A program made the position numbers and the translations under genes. A model generated the notes under the pieces. The model had not been told where the DNA came from. It worked only from the letters and a program-made list of their open reading frames with translations, and did not search any database. Shown here piece after piece: positions 51,636-59,761 of a DNA stretch of 64,000 bases. This stretch comes from Acidobacteriota bacterium (GTDB lineage: Bacteria > Acidobacteriota > Blastocatellia > Pyrinomonadales > Pyrinomonadaceae): the NCBI GenBank assembly GCA_020199775.1, contig JAIVJZ010000056.1, positions 62,001-126,000 of the forward strand. The letters are read 5' to 3'. Position 1 is the stretch's first letter, and each line of letters opens with the position of its first letter.

Positions 51636-51875
51636 ACGCCTGTTCACCGGCAGCGCCACTTCGCCCCCGCGAAACGCCGTCACCACGTTCGCGACCTGCC
51701 GCTGCGCGTCGCGCCTCATGCTCCGGCGCTCGTGCGCCCTCAAGGCCAGACGATACTCCACGAACTCGAACCCGGCTTCCAACATGCGCGACATCGCGTA
51801 AGCGAAGCCGTTCGATACGAAAGTCAATACGCACCCGGCCGCCACCACAATGCCGAAACAGATTAAATAATTCAT
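51597..51875 (-). CDS. small single-helix membrane protein
   Basis: 92 residues with AGGGAG upstream of the ATG at 51875. One N-terminal membrane helix (LICFGIVVAAGCVLTFVS) is followed by a charged helical part (EYRLALRAHERRSMRRDAQR). Its last 13 codons overlap the 3' end of the giant kinase gene on the other strand. No homologous domain is recognised. The open frame, ribosome site and hydrophobic segment support it being real; it may form a unit with the small gene upstream. Confidence 0.6.
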   Translation of the reverse strand: MNYLICFGIVVAAGCVLTFVSNGFAYAMSRMLEAGFEFVEYRLALRAHERRSMRRDAQRQVANVVTAFRGGEVALPVNRRSTQQLGVARVAA

Positions 51876-51963
51876 CGCCTCACACTCCCTCGCCGTCGCT
51901 TTTTCAAATAAACTTGTTTGACCACCCGCCCTTCCGTACCTTCTTCGATTGGCTCGCCGCCGT

Positions 51964-52215
51964 TCAACCCACGGCTTCCGAACTGATTAAAACGCTCGCC
52001 AGCGACTTGATCTCCTTCAGCCATTTCTCGCGCCGCGCCCGGCGTCTCTCCGTCTTGATGCCTTCGAGACCGCGGTTGCGCTCCGAGCGGCTCGCGCCTC
52101 TCGATACCAACTCGCGGTAATAAGCGTGATAATAATCGCCGCCCGCGCGCCCCGTGATTGCGGCGTGAACGCCTGCGGGCGTCCGTGCATTCATAATGTT
52201 TGTCGTCTCGATCAT
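51964..52215 (-). CDS. small charged protein of unknown function
   Basis: 83 residues from an ATG at 52215 with GGAGGAG upstream. It is hydrophilic and Arg/Lys/Glu rich (SRSERNRGLEGIKTERRRAR, REKWLKEIKS), probably helical. It lies 88 nt upstream of the small membrane protein on the same strand. No family recognised; moderate support from ribosome site and context only. Confidence 0.5.
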   Translation of the reverse strand: MIETTNIMNARTPAGVHAAITGRAGGDYYHAYYRELVSRGASRSERNRGLEGIKTERRRARREKWLKEIKSLASVLISSEAVG

Positions 52216-52401
52216 CGCCGTTGGTCTCCTCCTCGCCGGAAGCCTGCCGCTTTCAACCGCCCGTTAATCCGCGAGTTTTCCTTGTCTCTATTAACTAACG
52301 CGCAAGCGACGCGCGAAGGGGATCACTTTTTTTCGGCGTCCGCGCGAGATTTTTCCGCCCGCCGGTTGACACGAATTCGCCGCCAGCCATCAATCGCCGG
52401 C

Positions 52402-52445
52402 AAAAAACGGACGGGCTTCGGCGATCAACCGAGGCCCGTCCGTTC
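52402..52445 (-). terminator. rho-independent terminator of the methyltransferase gene
   Basis: On the minus strand ACGGACGGGC...GCCCGTCCGT forms a 10-bp outer stem with inner CGG/CCG and is followed by T5. A second hairpin (CTCGCCCG/CGGGCGAG, 52449-52473) lies between it and the stop codon. Confidence 0.8.
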
Positions 52446-52502
52446 TCTAGCTCGCCCGGCCCACACGGGCGAGCTTCGGGGGAGATTGAAAATTCGCTCT
52501 CC

Positions 52503-53576
52503 CTACCGCCCTTTGATTTTCACCCCTTCGATCACGGACATCGGCGAGGCGGTCGGGATGATCCGCGTCAACTCGAAACCGGCGGCGGCCAACAGTTCGC
52601 GATACTCGCCTTCGGTGCGCTCCAGCCCCCCCGGCGAGAGCATCATTTCGAGGTCTTGAATCTTCGACAGGTGCGGCTCGTTCCCCGTGGGGACGACCGT
52701 TTCGACGAGCAATAGTTTCCCGTCCTCCGGCATCGCGCGGTGACAGTTCCGTAGAATCGAGAGGGCGCGCCGGTCGTCCCAGTCGTGAATGATGTGCTTC
52801 ATCATGTAGGCGTCCGCGCCCGAAGGGAGGCTCTCGAAGAAGTTGCCCGCGGCGAGTTCGATGGCGTGTCCCATGCCTTCCGCTTCCACGTATCCTTGCG
52901 CCCCCGCGATGACCTGCGGCACGTCGAACAGCAAGCCGCCGAGGTGCGGGTTCGCGCGCAGGATGGCCGCGAGGAGACTGCCGTGCCCGCCCGCGATGTC
53001 GGCCAGTTTCCTGATCGACGAAAAATCGTAGGCTTCGATAACGGCCTTCGAGACCATTTTCGAGAAGGCCGTCATCGCGTTATCGAACACGCGCGCCGCC
53101 TCTGCGTTCTCCGCGAAATACGGAAACACCTCTTTGCCGTGGACGTGCTCCCACGCCGCCCGTCCCGTCCGCGCGCTGTAGGGCGCGTCGCCCCACACCC
53201 GCCAGTGCCAGTCCGCCCCCATGAAGATGGCCAGATCGCGCATCGAACCTTCGACGCCCGCGCGCAAAAGTTCGGCCATCGGCGTCAACTCGAAGACCCG
53301 CCCTTCCCTCTCCGCGAAGACGCCGCAACCCGCGAGCGCACGCATGAAGCGGTAAAGCGACGGGGCGTGTGCGCCCGTCTCGGCCGCCAGTTCGTCAACG
53401 CTCCGCGCCCCGTTCGCCAGCAAATCGGCGACGCCCAGTTCGGCCACCACGCGAAGCGCCTGCGCCACGAGCGGCGCGAGAATCATCTGCGTCAGCACGG
53501 CCCCGGGCGGCGCGTCCTGCGCGCGGGCTTGACTGTCGTTGTGCGGCGGCGCGACCATTTCCAACATTGCGCTCAT
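52503..53576 (-). CDS. O-methyltransferase-type SAM-dependent methyltransferase
   Basis: 357 residues with the two-part plan of the acetylserotonin/hydroxyneurosporene O-methyltransferase group. The N-terminal dimerisation winged helix (RVVAELGVADLLANGARSVD, APSLYRFMRALAGCGVFAE) is followed by a Rossmann methyltransferase with KLADIAGGHGSLLAAIL (SAM-binding glycine motif), LLFDVPQVI, DAYMMKHIIHDWDDRRALSI (catalytic His) and GKLLLVETVVP. It should methylate a small hydroxylated compound; the substrate is unknown and no biosynthetic cluster surrounds it. It is a single gene with its own terminator. Confidence 0.9.
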   Translation of the reverse strand: MSAMLEMVAPPHNDSQARAQDAPPGAVLTQMILAPLVAQALRVVAELGVADLLANGARSVDELAAETGAHAPSLYRFMRALAGCGVFAEREGRVFELTPMAELLRAGVEGSMRDLAIFMGADWHWRVWGDAPYSARTGRAAWEHVHGKEVFPYFAENAEAARVFDNAMTAFSKMVSKAVIEAYDFSSIRKLADIAGGHGSLLAAILRANPHLGGLLFDVPQVIAGAQGYVEAEGMGHAIELAAGNFFESLPSGADAYMMKHIIHDWDDRRALSILRNCHRAMPEDGKLLLVETVVPTGNEPHLSKIQDLEMMLSPGGLERTEGEYRELLAAAGFELTRIIPTASPMSVIEGVKIKGR

Positions 53577-54109
53577 ACTTTCGATCCCTCCTGACTATCC
53601 CCTGACTTAATAAACTTCGCTCCCAAACATTAACGCGTGTTTCAGACTCCCGGCGGATCACCCCGCCGCAAAAATTTTTACCCGCCGCATTTGGAAAACT
53701 TTCCCTGCGCACGCGTGATCCCTTTTTCGCTCGCCGCACGCGTTAGCATAGTGAGAGAACATTCGGGCAGGAGTTCGACCGGCAACGCGTATCATCCGGC
53801 GGCGGCGTCAGTTCATCATTCATACATCATTCATCCCCGACGCCCGCCGCGACCAGCGCGTGAATTCGCCAAAACCAAGATTGGCGGCAAGCCGAGTCGC
53901 TGCAAATAATCCGGCACGCACTAAACGCGAAAGGCGGCGCGTTCGTGAACGTTAGTTCGTTCACGAACGCGCCGCCTTCTCCGTCTTGGGCGCGTGTCGC
54001 TTTCCTCTAACCGCCTTCTCACACCTTTCGCGGCTTGCATTTACTTTCGCGGCAGGCATCTAATAAACGACCTCGGATAATCATGCGAAAGTTTGGAGGA
54101 GATTAGCAG
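53577..54109. other. divergent intergenic region with a half-repeat
   Basis: 533 nt between the divergent methyltransferase and peptidase genes. It carries the perfect palindrome at 53931-53978 (listed separately) and a TTCATCATTCATACATC-type simple repeat at 53811-53838 that looks like a lone arm of the heptamer hairpins. No gene is supported. Confidence 0.5.
53931..53978. repeat. perfect 21-bp palindrome with 6-nt loop
   Basis: AAGGCGGCGCGTTCGTGAAC plus G (53931-53951) is the exact reverse complement of 53958-53978, with the loop TTAGTT. There is no T tract. It lies about 130 nt before the peptidase gene and 350 nt from the methyltransferase start. It could be a regulator site or a structured RNA element. 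Confidence 0.85.
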
Positions 54110-55840
54110 ATGAAATACCGGATGATGATCGCGTGCGCCCTGCTGCTGCTGCTGTGGGTCGTTTGCTTCGAGATGCCGGGCAGCAGTAGCGTCGCCGCCC
54201 AGAGAAGGCGCGCGCCGAAAGCCGCCGCCGCCGCCGCCGCTACTGCCGCCCGCACGTCGCTCGACGCCAAAATTCGCCGCTTCGCCCCGACGACGCTCAC
54301 GGCCGACACCGCGCGGCTCTCGGCGGGCGACCGCCGCGCCCTCGCCAAGATCATCGAGGCCGCGAAGTTATTAGACCCGCTCTACCTCGAACAGGTGTGG
54401 AGCGGCAACCCCGCGCTCAAGCGTCGGCTCGAAGCCGACAAGACGGCCGAAGGCCGCGCGCGCCTCCACTACTTCCGCATCAACGTCGGCCCGTGGTCGC
54501 GGCTCGACGGCAACGAACCGTTCGTCGAAGGCGTCCCGCGCCAGAAGCCGCACCACGCCAACTACTACCCGGACGACATGACGAAGGAGGAGTTCAACGC
54601 GTGGGTCGCGACTCTCCCGGCCGAAGAGAAGGCACGCGCCACAGGCTTTTTTCACCTCATCCGCCGCGGCGCGGACGGCAAGCTCAAGACCGTCCCCTAC
54701 AGCGTCGAGTACCGGCGGTTTCTCGAACCGGCCGCGCGCCTGCTGCGCGAAGCGGCCGGGTTGACGACGAACGCGACGCTCAAAAGTTTCCTCAATAAAC
54801 GCGCCGCCGCTTTTCTCTCCGACGATTATTACGAGAGCGACGTGGCGTGGATGGATTTGGACTCGCCGATTGACGTGACCATCGGCCCTTACGAAACCTA
54901 CGAGGACGAGTTGTTCAACTACAAGGCCGCCTTCGAGTCCTACGTCACGCTGCGCGACGAGGCGGAGACGGCGAAGCTCCAGAAGTTCAGCGGGTACTTG
55001 CAGGAGTTGGAAGACAACCTGCCGATGGAGGCGCGCTACCGCAACCCGAAACTCGGCGCGGCTTCGCCCATCCGCGTCGTCAACGAAGTCTTCTCTTCGG
55101 GCGAGGGCAATCGAGGCGTGCAGACGGCGGCCTTCAACCTGCCGAACGACGAGCGCGTCGTCAAAGAGAAGGGGTCGAAGCGCGTCATGCTCAAGAACGT
55201 GCAGGAGGCGAAATTTCAGAAGACCCTGATTCCCATTTCGCGCGTCGTGCTCGCGCCCGCCGAACGTCGCGCGCTCTCCTTCGATTCCTTCTTCACGCAC
55301 ATCCTCGCGCACGAGTTGATGCACGGGCTGGGGCCGCACAACATCAACGTCGGCGGGCAGGCGACCACCGTGCGCATGCAACTCAAAGAACTTTACTCGG
55401 CTATCGAAGAGGCGAAGGCCGACATTACGGGACTGTGGGCGTTGCAGTATTTAATGGACAAGGGCATGGTCGAAAAAAGCATGGAGCGTTCGATGTACAC
55501 GACCTTCCTCGCGAGTTGTTTCCGCTCGGTGCGCTTCGGCATCACGGAGGCGCACGGCAAAGGCATCGCCGTGCAGTTCAATTACCTGACCGACGAGGGC
55601 GCCATCAAGTTCGACGAGCGCACCGGAACTTTCAGCATCGACGAGTCGCGCGTCAAACAGGCCGTCGCCAAGCTGGCGCGCGAGATTCTCACCCTACAGG
55701 CCGAAGGCTCATACGCGAAGGCCAAAGTGATGCTCGACAGGTACGGCGTCATCCGCCCGCCGATGCAGCGCGCCCTCGCCAGCCTCGGCGACGTGCCCGT
55801 GGACATTGAGCCGCATTTCCCGCTGGCGGCGGCGAGGTGA
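54110..55840 (+). CDS. M49-like (dipeptidyl-peptidase III family) metallopeptidase, exported
   Basis: 576 residues. An N-terminal signal sequence (MMIACALLLLLWVVCFEMPG) is followed by an Ala-rich linker. The body resembles the M49 family: TAEGRARLHYFRINVGPWSR, VPRQKPHHANYYPDDMTKEE, and the zinc region FTHILAHELMHGLGPHNI with EEAKADITGLWALQ. The zinc motif here is HELMH (residues 401-405), a five-residue HExxH, whereas classical DPP III has the six-residue HExxGH. The second motif at 433-438 supplies the third zinc ligand. It should remove dipeptides or short peptides outside the cytoplasm. Start supported by GGAGGAG upstream of the ATG. Confidence 0.88.
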   Translation: MKYRMMIACALLLLLWVVCFEMPGSSSVAAQRRRAPKAAAAAAATAARTSLDAKIRRFAPTTLTADTARLSAGDRRALAKIIEAAKLLDPLYLEQVWSGNPALKRRLEADKTAEGRARLHYFRINVGPWSRLDGNEPFVEGVPRQKPHHANYYPDDMTKEEFNAWVATLPAEEKARATGFFHLIRRGADGKLKTVPYSVEYRRFLEPAARLLREAAGLTTNATLKSFLNKRAAAFLSDDYYESDVAWMDLDSPIDVTIGPYETYEDELFNYKAAFESYVTLRDEAETAKLQKFSGYLQELEDNLPMEARYRNPKLGAASPIRVVNEVFSSGEGNRGVQTAAFNLPNDERVVKEKGSKRVMLKNVQEAKFQKTLIPISRVVLAPAERRALSFDSFFTHILAHELMHGLGPHNINVGGQATTVRMQLKELYSAIEEAKADITGLWALQYLMDKGMVEKSMERSMYTTFLASCFRSVRFGITEAHGKGIAVQFNYLTDEGAIKFDERTGTFSIDESRVKQAVAKLAREILTLQAEGSYAKAKVMLDRYGVIRPPMQRALASLGDVPVDIEPHFPLAAAR

Positions 55841-55856
55841 GTTAGGGGAAACCATT

Positions 55857-55980
55857 CAACACCGAAAGCACAGGGAACGCACGAGGCGGCACAGAGGAGA
55901 AACATTTCAAATCTCGAACTTGAGATCACGAATGTTCTCCCCGTGCCTTTTCCGTGACCCTTGCGCCTGCGGTGGCGTTG
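55857..55980. repeat. degenerate inverted repeat M
   Basis: A left arm with CACCGAA, GCACAGG, GGCACAG-type words pairs imperfectly with a right arm of the reverse sense (AATGTTCTCCCCGTGCC ... GGTGGCGTTG) over about 50 nt, with an inner stem ATCTCGA/TTGAGAT. It lies between the convergent peptidase and hypothetical genes and appears to be an eroded member of the heptamer family. Confidence 0.6.
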
Positions 55981-56009
55981 AAAGTTTTGGTTGTTCGCAG
56001 GCTTGCTCG

Positions 56010-56426
56010 CTACAGTCTCCCGGTGATGGCTCGCTTGAGTTCGTCCAACGACCGGCACGAGTTGATCGCGGCGGCGTCCATCAACTCTTCGAGCGACGCG
56101 CCGCGTTTGCGCAAGATCGCGGGCAGCGGCAGCCCCGCCAAGTCGTAGCGATCCCGCAACTCGTCGGCGTGCAAAAACTCAAGACGCGCGTCGAGGCTTT
56201 CGAGAAACTCTCTCCACTCGCGGCGCATCCCGAAGGCCGTATGCGTGAGCGCGCACAAATTGCACGCGTAGGTTTCGGGCGAGAGGATTTTATGCGCGAC
56301 ATCGCTCAGGGTGTTGAAGAGGCCGCTCTCCGCGTTGTAGACGAAGATGAGAATTGTTTTCGTGTCGCCGTCTTCGTGCGCCATATTCTTCACCGAACAA
56401 CTTGTTTGCGCCGCGCTCGCAGTCAT
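56010..56426 (-). CDS. conserved hypothetical protein
   Basis: Up to 138 residues; an internal ATG at 56384 (MAHEDGDTKT) is an alternative start. The core ILIFVYNAESGLFNTLSDVA, HKILSPETYACNLCALTHTA, FGMRREWREFLESLDARLEF is one I recognise as a widespread uncharacterised family, with a conserved CxxC and no known activity. The C terminus (LPAILRKRGASLEELMDAAA) resembles the tail of thioredoxin-like or glutaredoxin-like proteins. It lies divergent from the sterol-desaturase-family gene. Confidence 0.78.
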   Translation of the reverse strand: MTASAAQTSCSVKNMAHEDGDTKTILIFVYNAESGLFNTLSDVAHKILSPETYACNLCALTHTAFGMRREWREFLESLDARLEFLHADELRDRYDLAGLPLPAILRKRGASLEELMDAAAINSCRSLDELKRAITGRL

Positions 56427-56593
56427 CGCGCGGCTTCCCGCCCGCGCTCCGAAAAATTAGTCTGGTCGAAACATAATCGAAACGTGTTGCAAAAAATTGC
56501 CGTCTAAATTCGCCGGCTGAATTATTCAGGCTCGCCGGAAATTGAATTAACCCGGCGCAAAGGGGCGGCAATTTTTTAACGCGGAGGGCGCAG

Positions 56594-57469
56594 GTGTCGA
56601 AGATGCGAAAAATCCCCGGATGGATCAGTGCGCCGCTCGCCGTGGGGGCGTTCGGCATGTTGGTGTGGTTGGAGCGGCGTCGGCCTCTGCGTCGCGCGGT
56701 CGAATCGAAGTCGAAGCGCGACGCGCGTAACCTCGTCGTGGCGGGCGTGGCCGCCGCCGCGCTCCAACTCGTCGAACGTCCGGTCGTCGAAAGACTGACC
56801 GCGCTTGTCGAGCGGCGCAAAGTCGGGCTGCTTAAACAGGTCGCGCTGCCGCGCCCGTTGGAAGTCGCGCTCGCCGTCGTCCTGCTGGATTACACGCTCT
56901 ACGTGTGGCACGTGCTCACGCATCGCGTTCCTCTGCTGTGGCGTTTTCATCTCGTGCATCATGCCGACCTCGATCTGGACGCTTCGACCGCTTTGCGTTT
57001 TCACTTCGGCGAACTCGTCGTCTCGGTGGCGTGGCGCGCGGCGCAGGTGCTCTTGATCGGCGTGTCGCCGCAGTCGCTCTCGGCGTGGCAGAATTTGCTG
57101 TTCGTCTCGATCCTGTTTCACCATTCGAACGTGCGCCTGCCGGTCGAAGTGGAACGCCGCCTGAACCTGTTTTTAGTGACGCCGCGCATGCACGGCATAC
57201 ATCACTCGACGGTGCGCGGGGAACGCGACGCCAACTGGTCGAGCGGGCTGACGTTCTGGGACAGGTTGCACGGGACGCTTCGCCTGAACGTGCCGCAATC
57301 CGGGATCGAGATCGGCCTCCCGGCTTACCGCGAGCCGGAAGAACTCGGCCTGTTCGAGATTCTCAAGTTGCCGTTCGGCGCACAGCGACCGGCGCGTGAG
57401 TCGCTGTCGCCGGATGCGCGCACCAGACACGACGCGCTTCGCGTCCCGGCGGATCACCTTCTGGCCTGA
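56594..57469 (+). CDS. sterol desaturase/fatty acid hydroxylase superfamily protein
   Basis: 291 residues from a GTG at 56594 with GGAGGG 8 nt upstream (an ATG at 56603 is possible). Several hydrophobic segments surround three His clusters that bind a di-iron centre: HVLTHRVPLLWRFHLVHHAD (HxxxH and HxxHH), ILFHHSNVRLP and MHGIHHSTV. This is the membrane-embedded fatty-acid hydroxylase fold. It probably hydroxylates or desaturates a lipid; the substrate is unknown. It is followed after about 70 nt by the arsenosugar-linked glycosyltransferase gene. Confidence 0.92.
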   Translation: MSKMRKIPGWISAPLAVGAFGMLVWLERRRPLRRAVESKSKRDARNLVVAGVAAAALQLVERPVVERLTALVERRKVGLLKQVALPRPLEVALAVVLLDYTLYVWHVLTHRVPLLWRFHLVHHADLDLDASTALRFHFGELVVSVAWRAAQVLLIGVSPQSLSAWQNLLFVSILFHHSNVRLPVEVERRLNLFLVTPRMHGIHHSTVRGERDANWSSGLTFWDRLHGTLRLNVPQSGIEIGLPAYREPEELGLFEILKLPFGAQRPARESLSPDARTRHDALRVPADHLLA

Positions 57470-57540
57470 ACCGTCGCCGCGCACGGCGCGTGCAGTTAGC
57501 GGCGGAAAATACACACGCAACGAACGTCAGCGAACATCAG

Positions 57541-58278
57541 ATGTCTTCAGTATCAACGGCGGAGCGTCCGTCCATCTCCGTCATCATCCCGACGCTCGAC
57601 GAGGCGCATTCGCTCGGCGCGACGCTTCGAGCCGTGACGCGCCTCAACCACGGCGGGCGCGTCGAAGTCATCGTCGTGGACGGCGGGAGCGCGGACGCGA
57701 CGCGCGAGATCGCCCGCGGGCACGGCGCGCACGTCATCCTCTCCGCGCGCGGGCGCGGCGCGCAGATGCACGCGGGCGCAACCGTCGCGCGCGCCGCCGA
57801 CGCGTTGTGGTTTCTCCACGCCGATACGATCCCGCCGCCCGACGCGACGCGCCTGATACTCGACGCGCTCCGGCGCGACTCGAAGATCGTCGGCGGCAAC
57901 TTCGCGATCAGTTTCGACGGCACACGCTTCGCGGCGCGCTTCCTGACGTGGCTCTACCCGCAGTTGCGGAAACTCGGTTTGTGCTACGGCGACTCGGCGA
58001 TCTTCGTGCGGGCGAGCGTCTACCGGGAAGTCGGCGGCTTCAAGCCGTTCCCCGTCTTCGAGGACTTGGACTTGGTGCGGCGGCTCAGGAAGCGCGGCGC
58101 GTTGGTTCATCTCAGGGCGCGAGTCGTCACGTCTTCGCGTCGCTTCGAGGGGCGCAGTTTCGCGTTCACTTTCGCGCGCTGGTCGTTTCTGCAAATGCTC
58201 TACTGGCTCGGCGTCAGCCCGCACACGCTCAGCCGGCTTTACGCGCCCGTCCGGCGCGGCGGCGCGCGGGCGCGATAA
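57541..58278 (+). CDS. glycosyltransferase family 2, TIGR04283 (arsenosugar-associated) type
   Basis: 245 residues. The GT-A start ISVIIPTLDEAHSLGATLRA is followed by VIVVDGGSADATREIARGHG, then the characteristic GRGAQMHAGATVARAADALW and FLHADTIPPPD (the DxD-equivalent) and GGFKPFPVFEDLDLVRRLRK. This is the TIGR04283 family, found next to arsS and proposed to take part in arsenosugar formation. The start at 57541 is chosen over an upstream frame. It is followed after 48 nt by a peroxidase-like gene and then arsS. Confidence 0.92.
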   Translation: MSSVSTAERPSISVIIPTLDEAHSLGATLRAVTRLNHGGRVEVIVVDGGSADATREIARGHGAHVILSARGRGAQMHAGATVARAADALWFLHADTIPPPDATRLILDALRRDSKIVGGNFAISFDGTRFAARFLTWLYPQLRKLGLCYGDSAIFVRASVYREVGGFKPFPVFEDLDLVRRLRKRGALVHLRARVVTSSRRFEGRSFAFTFARWSFLQMLYWLGVSPHTLSRLYAPVRRGGARAR

Positions 58279-58326
58279 CGGGTACAATGGGCGGCGCATC
58301 ACCGGCCGCGAGGGAGAATTTTACGG

Positions 58327-58656
58327 ATGTCATACTACGAGGAAGACGATCTCAGCCGCTTTTCCGACATGGGCAAGCACCGCCCAGACCTCTTCGAGAA
58401 ATTCATGGCGTGGTACGAGGCGTGTCAGGAAGACGGCGCGCTCTCGCGGCGCGAGAAGGCGTTGATCGGCCTCGCCGTCGCCCACGCCTTGCAATGCCCC
58501 TACTGCATAGACGCCTACGCGCAGTCGTGTCTCGAATCCGGCTCGAACATGGAGCAGATGACCGAAGCGATCCACATGGCCTCGGCCTTGCGCGGCGGCG
58601 CGGCTCTCATCCACGGCTTGCAGGCGCACAACTCCGTCAACAAGGTTTCGATGTGA
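58327..58656 (+). CDS. AhpD-like arsenosugar biosynthesis-associated peroxidase-like protein
   Basis: 109 residues of the carboxymuconolactone decarboxylase/AhpD fold. The redox pair is CPYC (57-60) in HALQCPYCIDAYAQSCLESG, the hallmark of the family, with an acidic start SYYEEDDLSRFSDMGKHRPD that is typical of the arsenosugar-associated subgroup. It probably transfers thiol electrons in the pathway; the detailed step is not established. Its stop codon overlaps the arsS start (GTGA). Confidence 0.93.
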   Translation: MSYYEEDDLSRFSDMGKHRPDLFEKFMAWYEACQEDGALSRREKALIGLAVAHALQCPYCIDAYAQSCLESGSNMEQMTEAIHMASALRGGAALIHGLQAHNSVNKVSM

Positions 58657-59678
58657 GCGAAGGGAAAGCTCTACCCGTCGTCAACGCGGAGACTACCGCC
58701 GCCGCCGCCGCACGCGCGCCCGTCAGTTTCGACGGGCGCGTCGCGGGCGCAGGGCTGACTCTACGGCGCGCGGTCGCGGTCGAGACCTTGCAGGTCAACG
58801 TCGGCAAGCTGTGCAATCAGGCGTGCAAGCATTGCCACGTGGACGCCGGCCCGAAGCGCACGGAGATCATGTCGGAGGAAATTGCCGGGCAGATCATCGA
58901 GGCCGTGCGCCGCCACCGCTTCAAGACCGTAGACATCACGGGCGGCGCGCCGGAACTCAACCCTTCATTCCGTCGTCTCGTCACGGAGTCGCGCAACGCG
59001 GGCGCGCACGTCATCGTGCGTCATAACCTGACCGTGCTGTTCGAGCCGGGGCAGGAAGACCTGCCGGACTTCTTTCGCGCGCGGGGCGTGGAAGTCGTCT
59101 CGTCGCTGCCCTACTTTCTCGCACAGCAGACGGACGCGCAGCGCGGCCGGGGGGTCTTCGCCAAATCGCTTGAGGCGTTGCGGCGTCTGAACGAGATCGG
59201 GTATGGAATCGAAGGCAGCGGTCTCGCCCTGCATCTCGTCTACAACCCGGCGGGCGCGTTTCTGCCGCCCGCGCAAAGCTCAATCGAAGCCGACTTCAAA
59301 CGCGAGTTGCGCGCGCGCCACGGCGTCTCGTTCAACAGCCTGTACACGATCACCAACATGCCCATCAGACGTTTCCTCGACTACCTGCGGCGCACGGGCA
59401 ACGAGGAACGCTACATGCGGAAACTCGTCGAGGCGTTCAACCCGCAGGCCGTCGCGGGGCTCATGTGCCGCACGCTCGTCAGCGTTGATTGGACGGGGCG
59501 GCTCTACGATTGCGACTTCAACCAGATGCTCGACCTCGGCGTCGCCCCGCAACTGCCGCGAACCATCGCGGACTTCGACCCGCGCGAGTTCGCCGGGCGC
59601 GAGATCGTCACCGCCGCGCACTGCTTCGGCTGCACCGCCGGGGCGGGTTCGAGTTGCGGCGGCTCGGTGGTGTCATAG
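58653..59678 (+). CDS. arsS: radical SAM protein ArsS (arsenosugar biosynthesis)
   Basis: 341 residues from a GTG at 58653 overlapping the previous stop by 4 bp. The radical-SAM cluster motif is CNQACKHC (C54, C58, C61) followed by HVDAGPKRTEIMS. Other conserved parts are TVDITGGAPELNPSFRRLVT, HLVYNPAGAFLPP and the Cys-rich C terminus LYDCDFNQML and HCFGCTAGAGSSCGG. ArsS transfers a 5'-deoxyadenosyl group to methylated arsenic, giving arsenosugar precursors. The methyltransferase ArsM, expected upstream in the pathway, is not seen in this window. The stop overlaps palindrome J. Confidence 0.95.
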   Translation: MSEGKALPVVNAETTAAAAARAPVSFDGRVAGAGLTLRRAVAVETLQVNVGKLCNQACKHCHVDAGPKRTEIMSEEIAGQIIEAVRRHRFKTVDITGGAPELNPSFRRLVTESRNAGAHVIVRHNLTVLFEPGQEDLPDFFRARGVEVVSSLPYFLAQQTDAQRGRGVFAKSLEALRRLNEIGYGIEGSGLALHLVYNPAGAFLPPAQSSIEADFKRELRARHGVSFNSLYTITNMPIRRFLDYLRRTGNEERYMRKLVEAFNPQAVAGLMCRTLVSVDWTGRLYDCDFNQMLDLGVAPQLPRTIADFDPREFAGREIVTAAHCFGCTAGAGSSCGGSVVS

Positions 59679-59760
59679 CGGGTTTCAGGTTTCAAGTTTC
59701 AGGTTTCAAGTCTGAAAGGTTCTCCGGTCTTTAACTTGAAACTTGAAACTTGAAACCGCT
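59677..59760. repeat. heptamer-built inverted repeat J
   Basis: The left arm has GGTTTCA, GGTTTCA, AGTTTCA and GGTTTCA units (59677-59711). The right arm (59734-59760) pairs with it and is shorter by about one unit. The loop is 22 nt. It fills the gap between the convergent arsS and sucrase/ferredoxin-like genes and touches the arsS stop codon. Confidence 0.9.
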
Positions 59761-59761
59761 G

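Noticed and set aside
57396..58652. Long in-frame upstream extension of arsS to 57396
   Set aside because: The extension is a frame-shifted reading of the glycosyltransferase and AhpD-like genes; the true start is the GTG at 58653.
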